From: Cenococcum geophilum 1.58
Taxonomy: Eukaryota > Ascomycota > Dothideomycetes > Gloniales > Gloniaceae
Assembly: GCA_001692895.1 (NCBI GenBank)
Contig: KV748190.1
Coordinates: forward strand, 2,195,645 to 2,259,644
Direction: 5' to 3'
DNA: 64,000 nt
The notes under the pieces are model-generated. The model did no database searches and was not told where the DNA came from. It was given only the letters and a program-made list of their open reading frames with translations. The position numbers were made by a program, and so were the translations under genes. Below, piece after piece: positions 23,311 through 34,818 of the stretch (positions are counted from its first letter, which is position 1; every line of letters begins with the position of its first letter).

Positions 23311-25556
23311 ATGGTTAAGGCTATAAAAAATATAAAAATTAAAATTAAGAAGGATGCGGAGCTTAAGGGAAACTTAAAAGGTAAAGAGTGGAAAAATACA
23401 TTTATAGACATTAGAAAGCTCTCTAAGATTACCTATAAGATTAATAAGATTAAGGCGGTGCGGGATATAATTAGGAAGAAATAGGGAGAGGAGCTTTTAG
23501 AAGGTCCCTATAAGCTCTTCTATATATACTACGCACTAAAGAGCATCCGTATCTTTATCTATTAGGCAAAAAGGGGTCAGGTCTTTAAAAAGGATGCGTT
23601 AAAAATGGTTAATAATGCGATACTAAACCGCCTAAAACTTTTGAAGGCTAGAATTTTAAGGACTCTATATCTAACGCCTTTAGACTTTTTTACCGCGTAT
23701 AAGTTCGGATTAGTAGTTAATAAGGAATTAGTTAAGAAATAGAAGCTCGTTTATTATCTAAGCTAGGGCTATAAGCTTTTAGTACTAGCCTTAACTATTA
23801 AGATTAAAAAGGAATCTCTACCAGAGCTAGTTACCCTAATACCTCTACTATTGCCTTTTAAAGAGATTAAGGGGTTAAACGTAAAGATGCTGCGTAGCTT
23901 ATTTCTGTTTAGAGGTAGGGTTCCTAAAGCGTAAGAAGAAGACTCTAAATCTAATAGATCCACATCTTTAGAGAATAGCCTTATCGCTAACTTCCTACAG
24001 AAATGTAAGGCTAAAAAGGCTTCTAAGAGATCCCTAAAAAAGAAGCTAAAGATAGGACCTACGGAACCTCTAGCTTCTAGTAGAGCTAATAGGCAAAAAG
24101 AAAAGGTAGCTGTAATCGCTAAAGCTAATAAAGAAGTAATTGTTAGGAAAATATAGATAAAGCGGAAAATAAAATGCTTATATTATTCTAAAACGCTAGT
24201 TAAACTAATTAAGACCTTTAATTCGAAGAAAGAGCTAAAGGGCGGTATATTGGCTATCTTATAATAGTTTATTACGGCCTAACAAGAAAATAGAATAAAA
24301 GTCCGCGCATTATACTAAATGCATCTTTAGAAAATAGTAGGGTTATTAGGGTTAGATGCTAGTGTTTCTTCTATAAATTTATATTTATAAATCCACTTAA
24401 TCTCTAAGAACTATAACGCTGTTAATATTCTCCGGATAGCCAAAAGCTCTTACTTCTAGTTTAAAAGAGATAGCCGCCCTAAATATACGAATAATAGTCT
24501 TAGAATTTATACTTATTCTACTATATAGCCTAGTAATTTCCTAGTAGACCTTATAGGATTAAGAAAGCTTATATTAGGCTTAAAAGGAGAACTTAAATAG
24601 GACCTATTCGGAATCTACTATACCAATTTATTTAAATAGTAGATAAACGCCGGAATTCTAAACATTTTTAAGGAGGAATTTAACATGTACGCGTATTATT
24701 TGCGTAAGACCGCTAAAAAGGACGATAGCGGTATTCTTCGAACTATATACTATTTACTACTATAATAGGTAGTTTAAATAGATTTAGAGTACTACTAGTA
24801 TATAGTGGCTCTACGCACTAATAATACTACTCGTTTTATTGCGTATTTAAGCTACGCACTCCGGTTCCTTAAAGGCCACCTTTCTAAAAAATAGAACTTA
24901 GATATTGACCTTCTCTAAGTATATAAAGGAGGGCCAAATTCTAGAGAAAGTTGGCTTTATTCTTATATTTCCTTAATTAATAAGGGAAGTTAGTTCTATG
25001 CAGAGCTCCTACCTAAAATACATTAGCATATACCGGAATAGGTAGGTTTACTTTAAGAGTATAAAGAACTTAATAGCTAAAGGCGTATTAAGAATATAGA
25101 AACAGCTTAGACTAAAGCTAATACTAAGAAGTTTAAGCTTAACTAGACGCCCATTACATTAAGAACTAGTAAAGTGCGATTTATAAAAGCTACTATTACG
25201 CAAAAAGCCTCTTAAGCTACATTAAGCCGCCTAATTATTATACTAGACTTAATTATAATCCTATTAAATACTAGGAGATTAGAGATCCCTAGGCTTAAGA
25301 GCTAGTAGGTGGTTATATAGATAAATCTAAATATCTTTCCCCTAGTATTAACTCCTACTAGCAGGCCTATTACTAATATTCCTCTATACAAATTCCCAGC
25401 CTATATATAACTGTAGGTAAAGAGCGCTCTTTTAAATGCTTTAGTTAGAAGACTTTTATAGAATAACCCTTAAGTAAGGGTAGAACGGCAGATAATCCTA
25501 GATCCTACCTTAAATAATAAATATAAAGTATTTTAGGAAAGATATAGGGCGCGTAT
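23311..25556 (+). pseudogene. long unrecognised gene, 5' part (continues at 37939)
   Basis: From ATG at 23311 a single frame runs to 25556, about 750 codons, interrupted by TAA/TAG codons almost all at plausible Gln/Trp positions, which is RIP decay of a real gene rather than chance. Early residues are basic (MVKAIKNIKIKIKKDAEL). Legible stretches include NRLKLLKARILRTLYLTPLD near 23620, a Lys/Ser-rich segment near 24000-24080, and DLIGLRKLILGLKGELK near 24550. I see no transmembrane block, zinc finger or catalytic motif I recognise. Element D entered inside the frame and the reading resumes after it. The gene is plus-stranded, with a former 5' neighbour at 5095-6652. It could be a host gene family or an unrecognised protein of a mobile element. 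Confidence 0.6.
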
Positions 25557-25768
25557 TGTTACAGCTTATACAAATACCTCTAGACCGAAGCTTGTAGAAT
25601 GCTGTATTACGAAGATACTAAGCTAAGAAGAAGGGAAAAAGGGGTCGCTAGGACCGATGTAAACAAATATATAGGGTGAGCCGCCAAGGCGCTAGCTCTA
25701 GGCGAGCCAATCGCGGGTCGGCAGAATATGGCAGAATTTAGTAGGTAACGTGCGATAGCGCCGTTACA
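25557..25768 (-). repeat. 3' LTR of element D
   Basis: 212 bp. The block GCCGCCAAGGCGCTAGCTCT and the end CGCCGTTACA match the other D and E LTRs. Preceded by CGTAT. Confidence 0.95.
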
Positions 25769-25971
25769 TTACCCCCCTCTTTAAAAGAAAGCCTGCCCTT
25801 AGGCTTAGTTAGAAATAGGGTAGCACTAGGCTTATAAACATAGGATTATAAAATATAAGATAAGAAGATAAAGGGGATATAAGTGCGTCCGGACTAAGTA
25901 CAAAAGGCAATTATAGGCTAAGTAAAAGCATTAGGCTAGAAAGAGTAGCCGCTAAAAGTCTTAGCACAGAT

Positions 25972-26010
25972 CTAACTAATTAAACAACTTTAACCGGCGG
26001 TCGAAGTTCC
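25972..26010 (+). repeat. conserved palindromic motif, copy 3 (element D)
   Basis: Begins CTAACTAATTAAACAACTTT, with left arm AACTTTAACC and a right arm that carries two substitutions. It lies between chromodomain and 3' LTR, as in C. Confidence 0.82.
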
Positions 26011-26099
26011 TAGACATCTGAAATTTTATAGTATTAGCAGAAAACAGCAAAATATAGCAGAATTTGGCAGACAGCTATATTAGGGCTTTAGGGCGTTTT

Positions 26100-28619
26100 T
26101 ATCCCTATATTCTTCCGGTAACTTATTATCTTTATTATACTAGCATTCTATCTATTTATCTAAGTACTTTAGGGGTCTAGGCGTATTAGGGTATTAGTTA
26201 TAGAACTCTTTAAGCTTCTAAAGGCAGCCTATAAAGTTCTATATAGGGTACCAGGTTAGGTCTAGATTATAGCCCTTCCATTAAATATAGTATTTTAGCG
26301 TTCCCTATACTATCTTATAGGCTAGTATTTTATTAACTTCCTATTTATTATTACCGTTTACTTAAACTAGTAGGGGAGGCTTATTCTTTTATCTAGGTAA
26401 TAGGTTATTTATAGCTTTCCATAACTTATCTAGTAAAAAAATAGGGTAAACCCTAATTAAATCTAGGAGCTTTACCTTATATAAGTTGCCTATCTTCTTA
26501 AGAACCTTATACGGTCCTACTATCTAGTAGTCTAGCTTATAGCTAGGTCGTTCGGTCTTCCAATTCCTTATTATAACCCAGACTATATCCCCAGAGGTAA
26601 AGTCGGGCTCTTAACGGTGTTTATTTACCTGCTATTCCATTAACCTTTAAGCTTTTTTTAGGTTCTTACGGGCTACCGTCTAGGCTTCCTCTAAGCATTT
26701 AGCGAACTGTTAGGCCTTAGTATAGGATAGCTTCTCTTATACAGTCTAGGGTTCTTCTGGCCTTTTCTAGTTAAAGCTTATATAGGGTAAGTATCCCATT
26801 TCTAGCTAAATTAGGGCAAACCCTATAGAGTTATAGGGTAGGGTTGCTTAGGCGTAGTCTATTAAGGGTAGTAGTTCTAACTAGTTATCTTAGAAATAGT
26901 TAATAAAGGGCCTAAGCCTCTAGTCCAGGTACTAATTTACAATCTCCGTCTAACCGTCTATCTAGGGGTAGTAAGCTATAAAAAGCTTTAGCTTAATGCC
27001 TAAGATCTAGGTAAACTTATTCTAGAAGGCTAATATAAACTATAGCCTATAATTAAACATAATAGTATCTAGTAGTTTATAGATTTGGTAGACGTAATAG
27101 ATATATAGCTAGGCTACCTCTTTAGCATTGATATTCTTATAATAGGGAATTAAGAATAGGCGTTTGTTAAAGCGGTTAACTATAACCATAACTATATTAT
27201 ATCCGTTACGGTCCCTAGGTAGTTTATAAAAGTCTATAAAGATATACTACTAAGGGCGCTCTAGTATTGGAAGTAGCTTAAGTAGTCCTAGTGTCTTATT
27301 TTATAGGATTATAGCTCTCCTATAGTCTTTATAGTTCTATATATATTAATTAATATCTATAACTATTCTTAGCCAATAATAGCGGCAGTTAATAATTTTA
27401 CGGGTCTTATTCTTGCTAGGGTATACTATAAAAACTTAGCAATAAGCTTCGCGGATTAGTTTAGTCTATAAATTGTTAACGTTAGGGACTATAAGCCGCT
27501 CCTAGTATAGAAGCAACCCTTCCTCCGCTTTAAAATTAGGGTCTTTCTTTACAGCCTAATCGCGGAGGGCCTTTAAGGCGTTAGCCGTGCGGTTTATAGT
27601 TAGGAGGCGGTTAATTAGCCCTATTAGTTTATTTAAGGTCTCCTCTATTAATACTAGCTCATTTAGCTAGGAGTTTAGCTTCTTAAGGATCCGCAGGTTA
27701 AGCTATTTAAAATAAAGGAGGGCGCGCGTCCGATATTAGGTCTTTAGCTCATCCTAAGGTCCTACGTCTTATTCTCTTTAAGTTAGGGTATTAGCCTTAG
27801 AGTTTTGCTTACTAAAACAATATATAATTATAAAAAAGAATTAGAAGAGTGTCTCGGCCTACTAGGCTTATTATTTAGTAAGCTACTTTATAGTTATAAA
27901 GTACTCTAGGGCTTTATAGTCTATATATATCTTAATCCGGGAGTTTATACCTTTAAGCTCTACACGCTATTAGGAGAGTAATTAAATAATAGCTAGTATC
28001 TCTTTATTATATACTTTATAGTTATACTTAACCGGGTCTATTATTTTTAAGAAGAAAGTAATAGGGTACTATTTACCGTCTAAATATAACTATAATAGGA
28101 TTCCCGCTATAACCTTATTAAAGGCGTCCGTTTCTAGCATTAATTTAAGGTCTAGGTTATAGTAATAAAGGACTAGGGAAGAGATAAGCTAATTCTTTAT
28201 CTCTTTAAAGGCTTCTATATAGTTATTATTAAAAATAAAAGGCGTATCCTTCCTAGTTAGTTATATAAGAGGTTTTACCATAATTCTATAGTCGCGGATA
28301 AACTAGTAGTAGAAGTTATAAAAACTAAGGAAGAATTAGATTCCTTTTACTATATAAGGGGGCTTCTAGTTGCGGATTACCTCTACCTTCTTAGGGTTAA
28401 CCTTAATTCCTTCTATAGTCACGATAAACCCAAGGTATTTTATACGTTTTACCCTAAACTTATATTTCTTAATATTAACTTATAAGCCCGCGTTCCGTAG
28501 TTTCTCTAAAACCTTCTTAATATAAACTTAATACTTAAGTTTGTTGTCCAAGTATATAAGAATATTATCTAGGTATACCGTATAAAACTTATTAAGGTAA
28601 TTAAAAAGAACGTTATTTA
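26100..28619 (-). pseudogene. element D 3' pol region (reverse transcriptase end to chromodomain), fossil
   Basis: Minus-strand reading next to E gives NKFYTVYLDNILIYLDNK, the end of a Ty3/Gypsy reverse-transcriptase core, followed by RNase H and integrase stretches matching E. Many breaks. Confidence 0.82.
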
Positions 28620-28624
28620 TATAC

Positions 28625-28835
28625 TGTAACAGCGCTATTACACATTACCTGCCAAATTCTGCCATATTCTGCCGACCTATAATTGGCCCGCCTAAAGCTA
28701 GCGCCTTGGCGGCTCACCCTATATATTTATTTACATTAGTCCTAGCGACCCCTTTTCCTTTTCTTTAGCTTAGTATCTTTGTAATATAGTATTTGTTTAA
28801 GCTTCGGTTTAAAGGCATTTATTTAAGCTGTGACA
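28625..28835 (+). repeat. 5' LTR of element E
   Basis: 211 bp, TGTAACAGCG...GCTGTGACA, preceded by TATAC. It is the inverted counterpart of the D LTRs. Confidence 0.95.
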
Positions 28836-29065
28836 TTATACTAAGCTCTCCCTACCTTGCCTAGGAAGGCCTTAATAATATCCCACCCCAAAGAAACTTC
28901 GTCTGCAATAACGCATTAACGTACTATACTTAGATACTAAAACAACTCTACATTACCTAGAAAGGCCTGGATAATATCCTACCTTATAAGCCAGACAGGA
29001 CTGGACCTATACCCCCAGAATCAAAACTAAAGCGTATAATACCGACGAACCTTAGGAAGCTAACG

Positions 29066-30290
29066 ATGGCACCTAAAGCAAGCTCATCTAAAAAAGCTGC
29101 CTCTACCCGAAAGGAACCTAAGATCTAATTAGGATCAGAAATCAAAGACAATAATGATGTTATAGACATACGCGAGCAGATTCGCGCCCTCGCAGCCAGC
29201 CAGGAAGCCAATTATCTTAAAGCAAGAAATATACAAGAGACCCTATAAGAGATCCTAGAAAGCCTTACAGCCCTATAAAATAGCCTAGCTTCCCCTTCTC
29301 AAAGCCCTAGCCGACCTATTTACTCTACTAAATGCGATATACTAGGGAGTATGGATATAATAACGAAGTAATTAAAGTCCGTTAAGCTCTTTAACCCCCT
29401 ACCACTATCTAACGGGATAGACCCTACCTTTAAGAATTAGAGGATTTAAGTATAAGGAAAGCTCCGCGTTAACTATAACCATTTCCTTTTCAAAGAAGCT
29501 AAAATACTCTACCTCTTTAGTTAAACTACTAGGGACACCCAACGGCACCTTTACGCCAAGTTTAAGGACGACTCCTCTGTCCAATTTATATCTGTTAATA
29601 AGATAATATAGTACCTAGCGGCTATCTATATTAACCCGAATAAAGTACGGAATACCCGTTATAATTATAATTACCTAATAATAAAACCGAACCAACCCTT
29701 TGCTAAATTCTAGACTTAATTTCTATACCTTACAGGAGAAGGCTAGGTTCCCCTTAAGAACTACTAATTAGACTTATATAATAAGCTAATAATCCGGCTA
29801 TAAGAAAAGATCGCTGTAACCTTAAATAACCTACTAACCTATAAAAGACTTGTAGCTCGTTACCTATTATTAAACTTAAAACTAAAGCGGATTAATACCT
29901 GCCCTAATTAGTAGAAGTGACTCTATAATAATTAAAACTCGCCAGCTATACCTATAGGAGCTAGAGTAGGAAGATAAGTTACAACTACTCTTATACTAAA
30001 GGCGGTTATAACTACGTACTGGTAAGCCTCGCCCGACTAGCTACGTACTACACTATTAACTAGTATTCGCCGTAATACTCTAATTAACCCTGCCTTGGCT
30101 ACGTGCTTTAACTATAATAAGTAAAGTTACTTTATTTTATCCTGCCTAGAGCTAAAGAATATAGGCGATATTAAGGAGATGGAGAAAGGAGAAACGTCCA
30201 ATAAATTAGGAAAAGAAGAACCCTAGGGAAAGACTCCCCCCTAGGGTACCCTATTGATCTCAAAGAGATTAATCTTAGTTAGTTAATAGG
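29066..30290 (+). pseudogene. element E gag, fossil
   Basis: The N terminus MAPKASSSKKAASTRKEPK is followed by a coiled-coil-like stretch (REQIRALAASQEANYLKARN), usual for chromovirus gag. D has the equivalent near 37490 on the minus strand. A cysteine-bearing knuckle-like region lies near 30100. Many breaks. Confidence 0.8.
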
Positions 30291-30359
30291 TAGAAAGTAT
30301 TTTACAGTTCTATATATAGTATCTTAAAATGGATATAGAGTTAATATAACCGCCCTTAT

Positions 30360-33300
30360 TAACACTAGAGCAAATAGCTTCGCCTTTATAAATACTGCCT
30401 GTATAAATAATATTGCTAAGTTTTTAAATACAGAAGCTATCTAACTAGAGAAGCCTGTTTAGGTAAAGGGCTATAACGGCCAAGCCGGTTGGCCTATTAC
30501 CCACGTCTTAAAGTTATATATCGCTCTTAACAGACGACGCTAATATAGTATCCCCTTTTGTATTCTAGACCTAGGGTCCCATAATATAATCCTTAGACGA
30601 AAATAGATATCCTATTTTAATATTTAGTTAAATATATAAAAAAGACGGTTTGTCTGGCCAAAGGATAGACTAAGGTTACCCTCCTTTATTAGGGAGATCC
30701 GAACCAACCGCAAGATACTAGCCGTAAGGGGTAACCCTACCTACTAGTAGAATGTCCGGGCCCGTGACCTAGCCTTTACCTAAGAGGACGCCCACCGCGA
30801 AGCTAGAAAGAACTCTATACCAATAAAGATACTCTCCCAAAGCGCTATATTTAAAGAGGACTCTACGTATAGAAGCGGGATAGATAATAATATAGATAAT
30901 ATCTAAATCGCATAGATCTAACCGTTATGAAAAAGAACGTATTAATAGGATATAAGGGATGACCTCTAAAAGATATAATAGGAGCTAAAAGGAGTAATAA
31001 TAACGCCAGTACCCTGGAAGTCCCTAAAGTTATATACGCCCCTATTATTAGTTAACCCCCCTACCGTAGACATCGCCGTAATTAGCGCTGTAGTGTTCCA
31101 CTTTAATATATATTAGAAGGACAATAAGGTCTTTATAACGAGCCTATATAAGATTAACCAAATTATTAATAATAGAGAGGAAAGGCTAGATAAGGAAACC
31201 GATAAGGAACTAGTTAAACGCCTTCTTCCTACTATTTATATAGGCTATAAGGATGCATTCTTAAAAGCGGCCTTAGATAAGTTACCCCCCTACCAAACAT
31301 ATAATTACAAGATTTAATTAAAGGCCAATAACTCGCTAGGCTATAGCCCCCTTTACTATTAATTAACGGATAAGCTAAAAGCAATAAAGTAGTACTTAAT
31401 TGATAACCTGGATAAAGGGTTTATCGAGCTAAGTTAAGCCCCTTTTGCTTCCCCTATCCTGTTTATAAAAAAGCCTAATAGAGGCCTTCGTTTTTATATT
31501 AACTATTAAAAGCTAAACACTATTACTTAAAAGGACCGGTATCCTATTCCTTTAATTAACAAGACCCTTATACATCTAAGCCAGGTAAAGATCTTTACTA
31601 AACTTAATATCCGCCAAACTTTCCACCAAATTAGGATAAACCCTATATCTAAAGATTTAATAACGTTCCGTACCCACTATAGTTCCTATAAATATAAAGT
31701 TCTTCCTTTTAGACTAATAAACGGACCGGCTATATACCAAAGGTATATAAATAACGTTCTTTTTAATTACCTCAACAAATTCTATACGGCATACCTAGAT
31801 AACATTCTTATATACTTAAACAACGAACTTAAGCATTAAGTTTATGTTAAGAAGGTCCTAAAGAGGCTACGGAACATAAACTTATAAGTTAATATTAAGA
31901 AATATAAGTTTAGGGTAAAACGTATAAAATACCTCGGGTTTATTATAACTATAAAAGGAATTAAGGTTAACCCTAAAAAGGTAGAGGCAATTTATAACTA
32001 AAAGCCCCCTTATACAGTAAAAGGAATCCAGTCCTTCCTTAGTTTTTGTAATTTCTACTACTAGTTTATCTATAACTACGGAATTATAGTAAAACCTCTT
32101 ATATAACTAACTAGGAAGGATACGCCTTTTGTCTTTAATAATAGCTATATAAAGGCCTTTAAAGAGGTAAAAAATCGGCTTATCTCTTCCCCAATCCTTT
32201 ATTACTATAACTTAGACCTTAAATTAATGCTAGAAATAGACGCCTCTAATAGGGTTATAGCGGGAATCCTATCGCAGTTATATCCAGATGGCGAATAGTA
32301 CCCTATAGCTTTCTTCTTAAAGATAATAGACCCGGCTAAGTATAACTACGAAGTACATAATAAAGAAATACTAGCTATTATTTAATTACTCTTCTAATAG
32401 CGTGCAGAGCTTAAAGGTATAAACTCCTGAATTAAGATATATATAGATTATAAAGCCCTAAAGTACTTTATAACTATAAAGCAGCTTATAGGGCGATAAG
32501 CCTAGTAGGCCAAAATACTCTCTTAATTCTTCTTTATGATTATATATTATTTTAGCAAGTAAAACTTTAAGGCTAATGCCCTAACCCAAAGAGAATAAGA
32601 CGTAGGACCTTAGAATAAGCTAAAGACCCAATATTAGACGCGCGCCCTCCTCTATCTAAAACAGCTTAACCCACAAATCCTTAAGAAGCTAGACTCCTAG
32701 TAAAATAAGCTAGCACTAATAAAGGAGTCCTTAAATAAGCTAATAGGGCTAATTAACCGCCTCCTAACTATAAACCGCACGGCTAATGCCTTAAGGGCCC
32801 TCTGCGAATAAGCTGTAAAAGGAGACCCCGATTTTAAAACGGAGGAAGGATTACTCCTATACTAGAAGCGGCTTATAGTCCCTAACATTAACAATCTATA
32901 GACTAAACTAATCCGCGAAGCTTATTACTAAGTCTCTATAGTATACCCTGGCAAAAACAAGACCCGTAAAATTATTAACTGCCACTACTACTAGCCGAGA
33001 ATGGTTGTAGATATCGATTAATATATATAGAACTACAAAGACTACCAAAAAGCTATAATCCCACGGGATAAGACCCTAGGACTACTTAAGCCACTCCTAA
33101 TACTAGAGCGCCCTTAGCAACATATCTCTATAGACTTCTATAAACTACCTAAGGACCGTAACGGATACGATATGGTTATAGTTATAGTTAACCGCTTTAG
33201 TAAACGCCCGTTCTTAATTCTATATTACAAGAACATTAATGCTAAAGAGGCAGCCCGGCTATATATCCATTACGTTTACCAAATCTACAAACTATTAGAT

Positions 33301-34230
33301 ACTATTATATCCAATTATAGGCTATAGTTTATATCGGCCTTCTAGAATAAGTTTACCTAAATCCTAGGCATTAAGCTAAAGCTTTCTATAGCTTATTACC
33401 CCCAAACAGACGGTTAGATAGAGATTGTAAATCAGTACCTAGACTAGAGGCTTAGGCCCTTTATTAACTATTTCCAGAACAACTAGTTTAAATTACTACC
33501 CTTAATAGACTACGCGCAAGCAACCCTACCCCACAACTCTATAGGGTTTGCCCCAATTCAGCTAGAAATGGAATACTTACCCCGTATAAGCTTTGACTGG
33601 AAAAGGCTAGAAGAACCCCAGACTATATAAGAGAAGCTATTCTATACTAAGGCCCAATAGTACGCTAAACAATTAGAGGAGGCCTAAATAGTAGCCCGCG
33701 AGAACCTAGAAAAAGCTTAGAGGTTAATGGAATAGTAGGCAAACAAACACCGTTAAGAGCCCGATTTTGCCCCTAGTAATATAGTCTAGGTCATAATAAG
33801 GAATTAGAGAACTAAACGACCCAGCCATAAGCTAGACTACTAGATGGCAGGACCGTATAAGGTTCTTAAGAAGATAGGTAACTTATACAAGATAAAGCTC
33901 CTAGACTCAATTTGGGTTTACCCTATTTTCTTACTAAATAAGTTACGGAAAGCTATAAACGACCTATTACCTAGACAAAAAAACGAGCCTTCCCTACTAG
34001 TTTAAGTAAACGGTAATAATAAATAGGAGGTTAACGAAATACTGGCCTATAAGATAGTACGGGGAGCACTAAAATACCATATCTAATAGAAGGGCTATAA
34101 TCCTAACCCAACCTAGTACCCTACGTAAAACTTTATAGGCTGCCCCTAGAAGCTTAAAGAATTCTATAACTAATACCCTAATATACCTGGACCCCTAAAA
34201 TACCTAAACGAATGAATAGAATGCTGGTAT
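30360..34230 (+). pseudogene. element E pol with chromodomain, fossil
   Basis: Protease end near 30560-30640 (FCILDLGSHNIILGRK). Reverse transcriptase with PFASPILFIKKPN-like and YLDNILIYLNNELK segments near 31450-31830. RNase H near 32200-32560 (LMLEIDASNRVIAGILSQL). Integrase near 32900-33740 (VIVNRFSKRP near 33190). C-terminal chromodomain near 34030-34200 (EILAYKIVRGALKYHI), which in chromoviruses is thought to read histone marks and direct insertion to heterochromatin. Many breaks. Confidence 0.88.
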
Positions 34231-34356
34231 AATAAAGACGATAAGTTACTAAAAGAATATAGGGACAAAAACGCCCCAAAGCCCTAATATAGCTGTCTGC
34301 CAAATTCTGCCATATTCTGCCGTTTTCTGCTAGTACTATAAAATTTCAGATATCTA

Positions 34357-34397
34357 GGAACTTTAACCGCCGGTTAAAGTTATCTAATTGGTCAAAT
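34357..34397 (-). repeat. conserved palindromic motif, copy 4 (element E)
   Basis: Reverse-complement copy of the block, with intact arms AACTTTAACC / GGTTAAAGTT around GCC on the plus strand. Same place in E as in C and D: after the chromodomain, before the 3' LTR. Confidence 0.85.
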
Positions 34398-34602
34398 CCG
34401 TGCTAAGACTTTTAGCGGCTACTCTTTCTAGCCTAGTGCTTCCACTTAGCCCACAATTGCCCTTTGTACTTAGTTAGGACGGACTTATATCCCCTTTATC
34501 TCCTTATCTTATATTTTTATAATCCTACGTTTATAAGCCTAGTACTACCCTATTTTTTCTAACTAAGCCTAAGGGCAGGCTTTCTTTTAAAGAGGGGGGT
34601 AA

Positions 34603-34813
34603 TGTAACGGCGCTATCGTACGTTACCTGCCAAATTTTACCATATTCTGCCGACCTGCGATTAGCCCGCCTAAAGCTAGCGCCTTAGCGGCTCACCCTAT
34701 ATATTTGTTTACATCGGTCCTAGCGACCCCTTTTCCTTCTCTTTAGCTTAGTATCTTCGTAATACAGCATTCGTTCAAGCTTCGGTTTAGAGGCATTTAT
34801 TTAAGCCGTAACA
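34603..34813 (+). repeat. 3' LTR of element E
   Basis: 211 bp, TGTAACGGCG...GCCGTAACA, followed by TATAC. The purine run AAAGAGGGGGGTAA lies immediately before it as a polypurine tract. Confidence 0.95.
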
Positions 34814-34818
34814 TATAC

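Larger units (their letters stand above)
28625..34813 (+). mobile_element. element E: Ty3/Gypsy chromovirus fossil nested in D, opposite orientation
   Basis: LTRs of 211 bp each (TGTAAC...GTAACA/GTGACA) lie at 28625-28835 and 34603-34813, with a perfect TATAC target duplication (28620-28624, 34814-34818). Total 6189 bp. Plus-strand order: gag from about 29066, protease about 30360-30640, reverse transcriptase about 31360-31990, RNase H about 32200-32560, integrase about 32900-33740, chromodomain about 34030-34200, conserved palindromic motif 34357-34397, purine-rich tract before the 3' LTR. All parts are present in order but broken many times. It lies inside D's reverse-transcriptase segment, so it is younger than D, and it is the same family. 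Confidence 0.94.
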
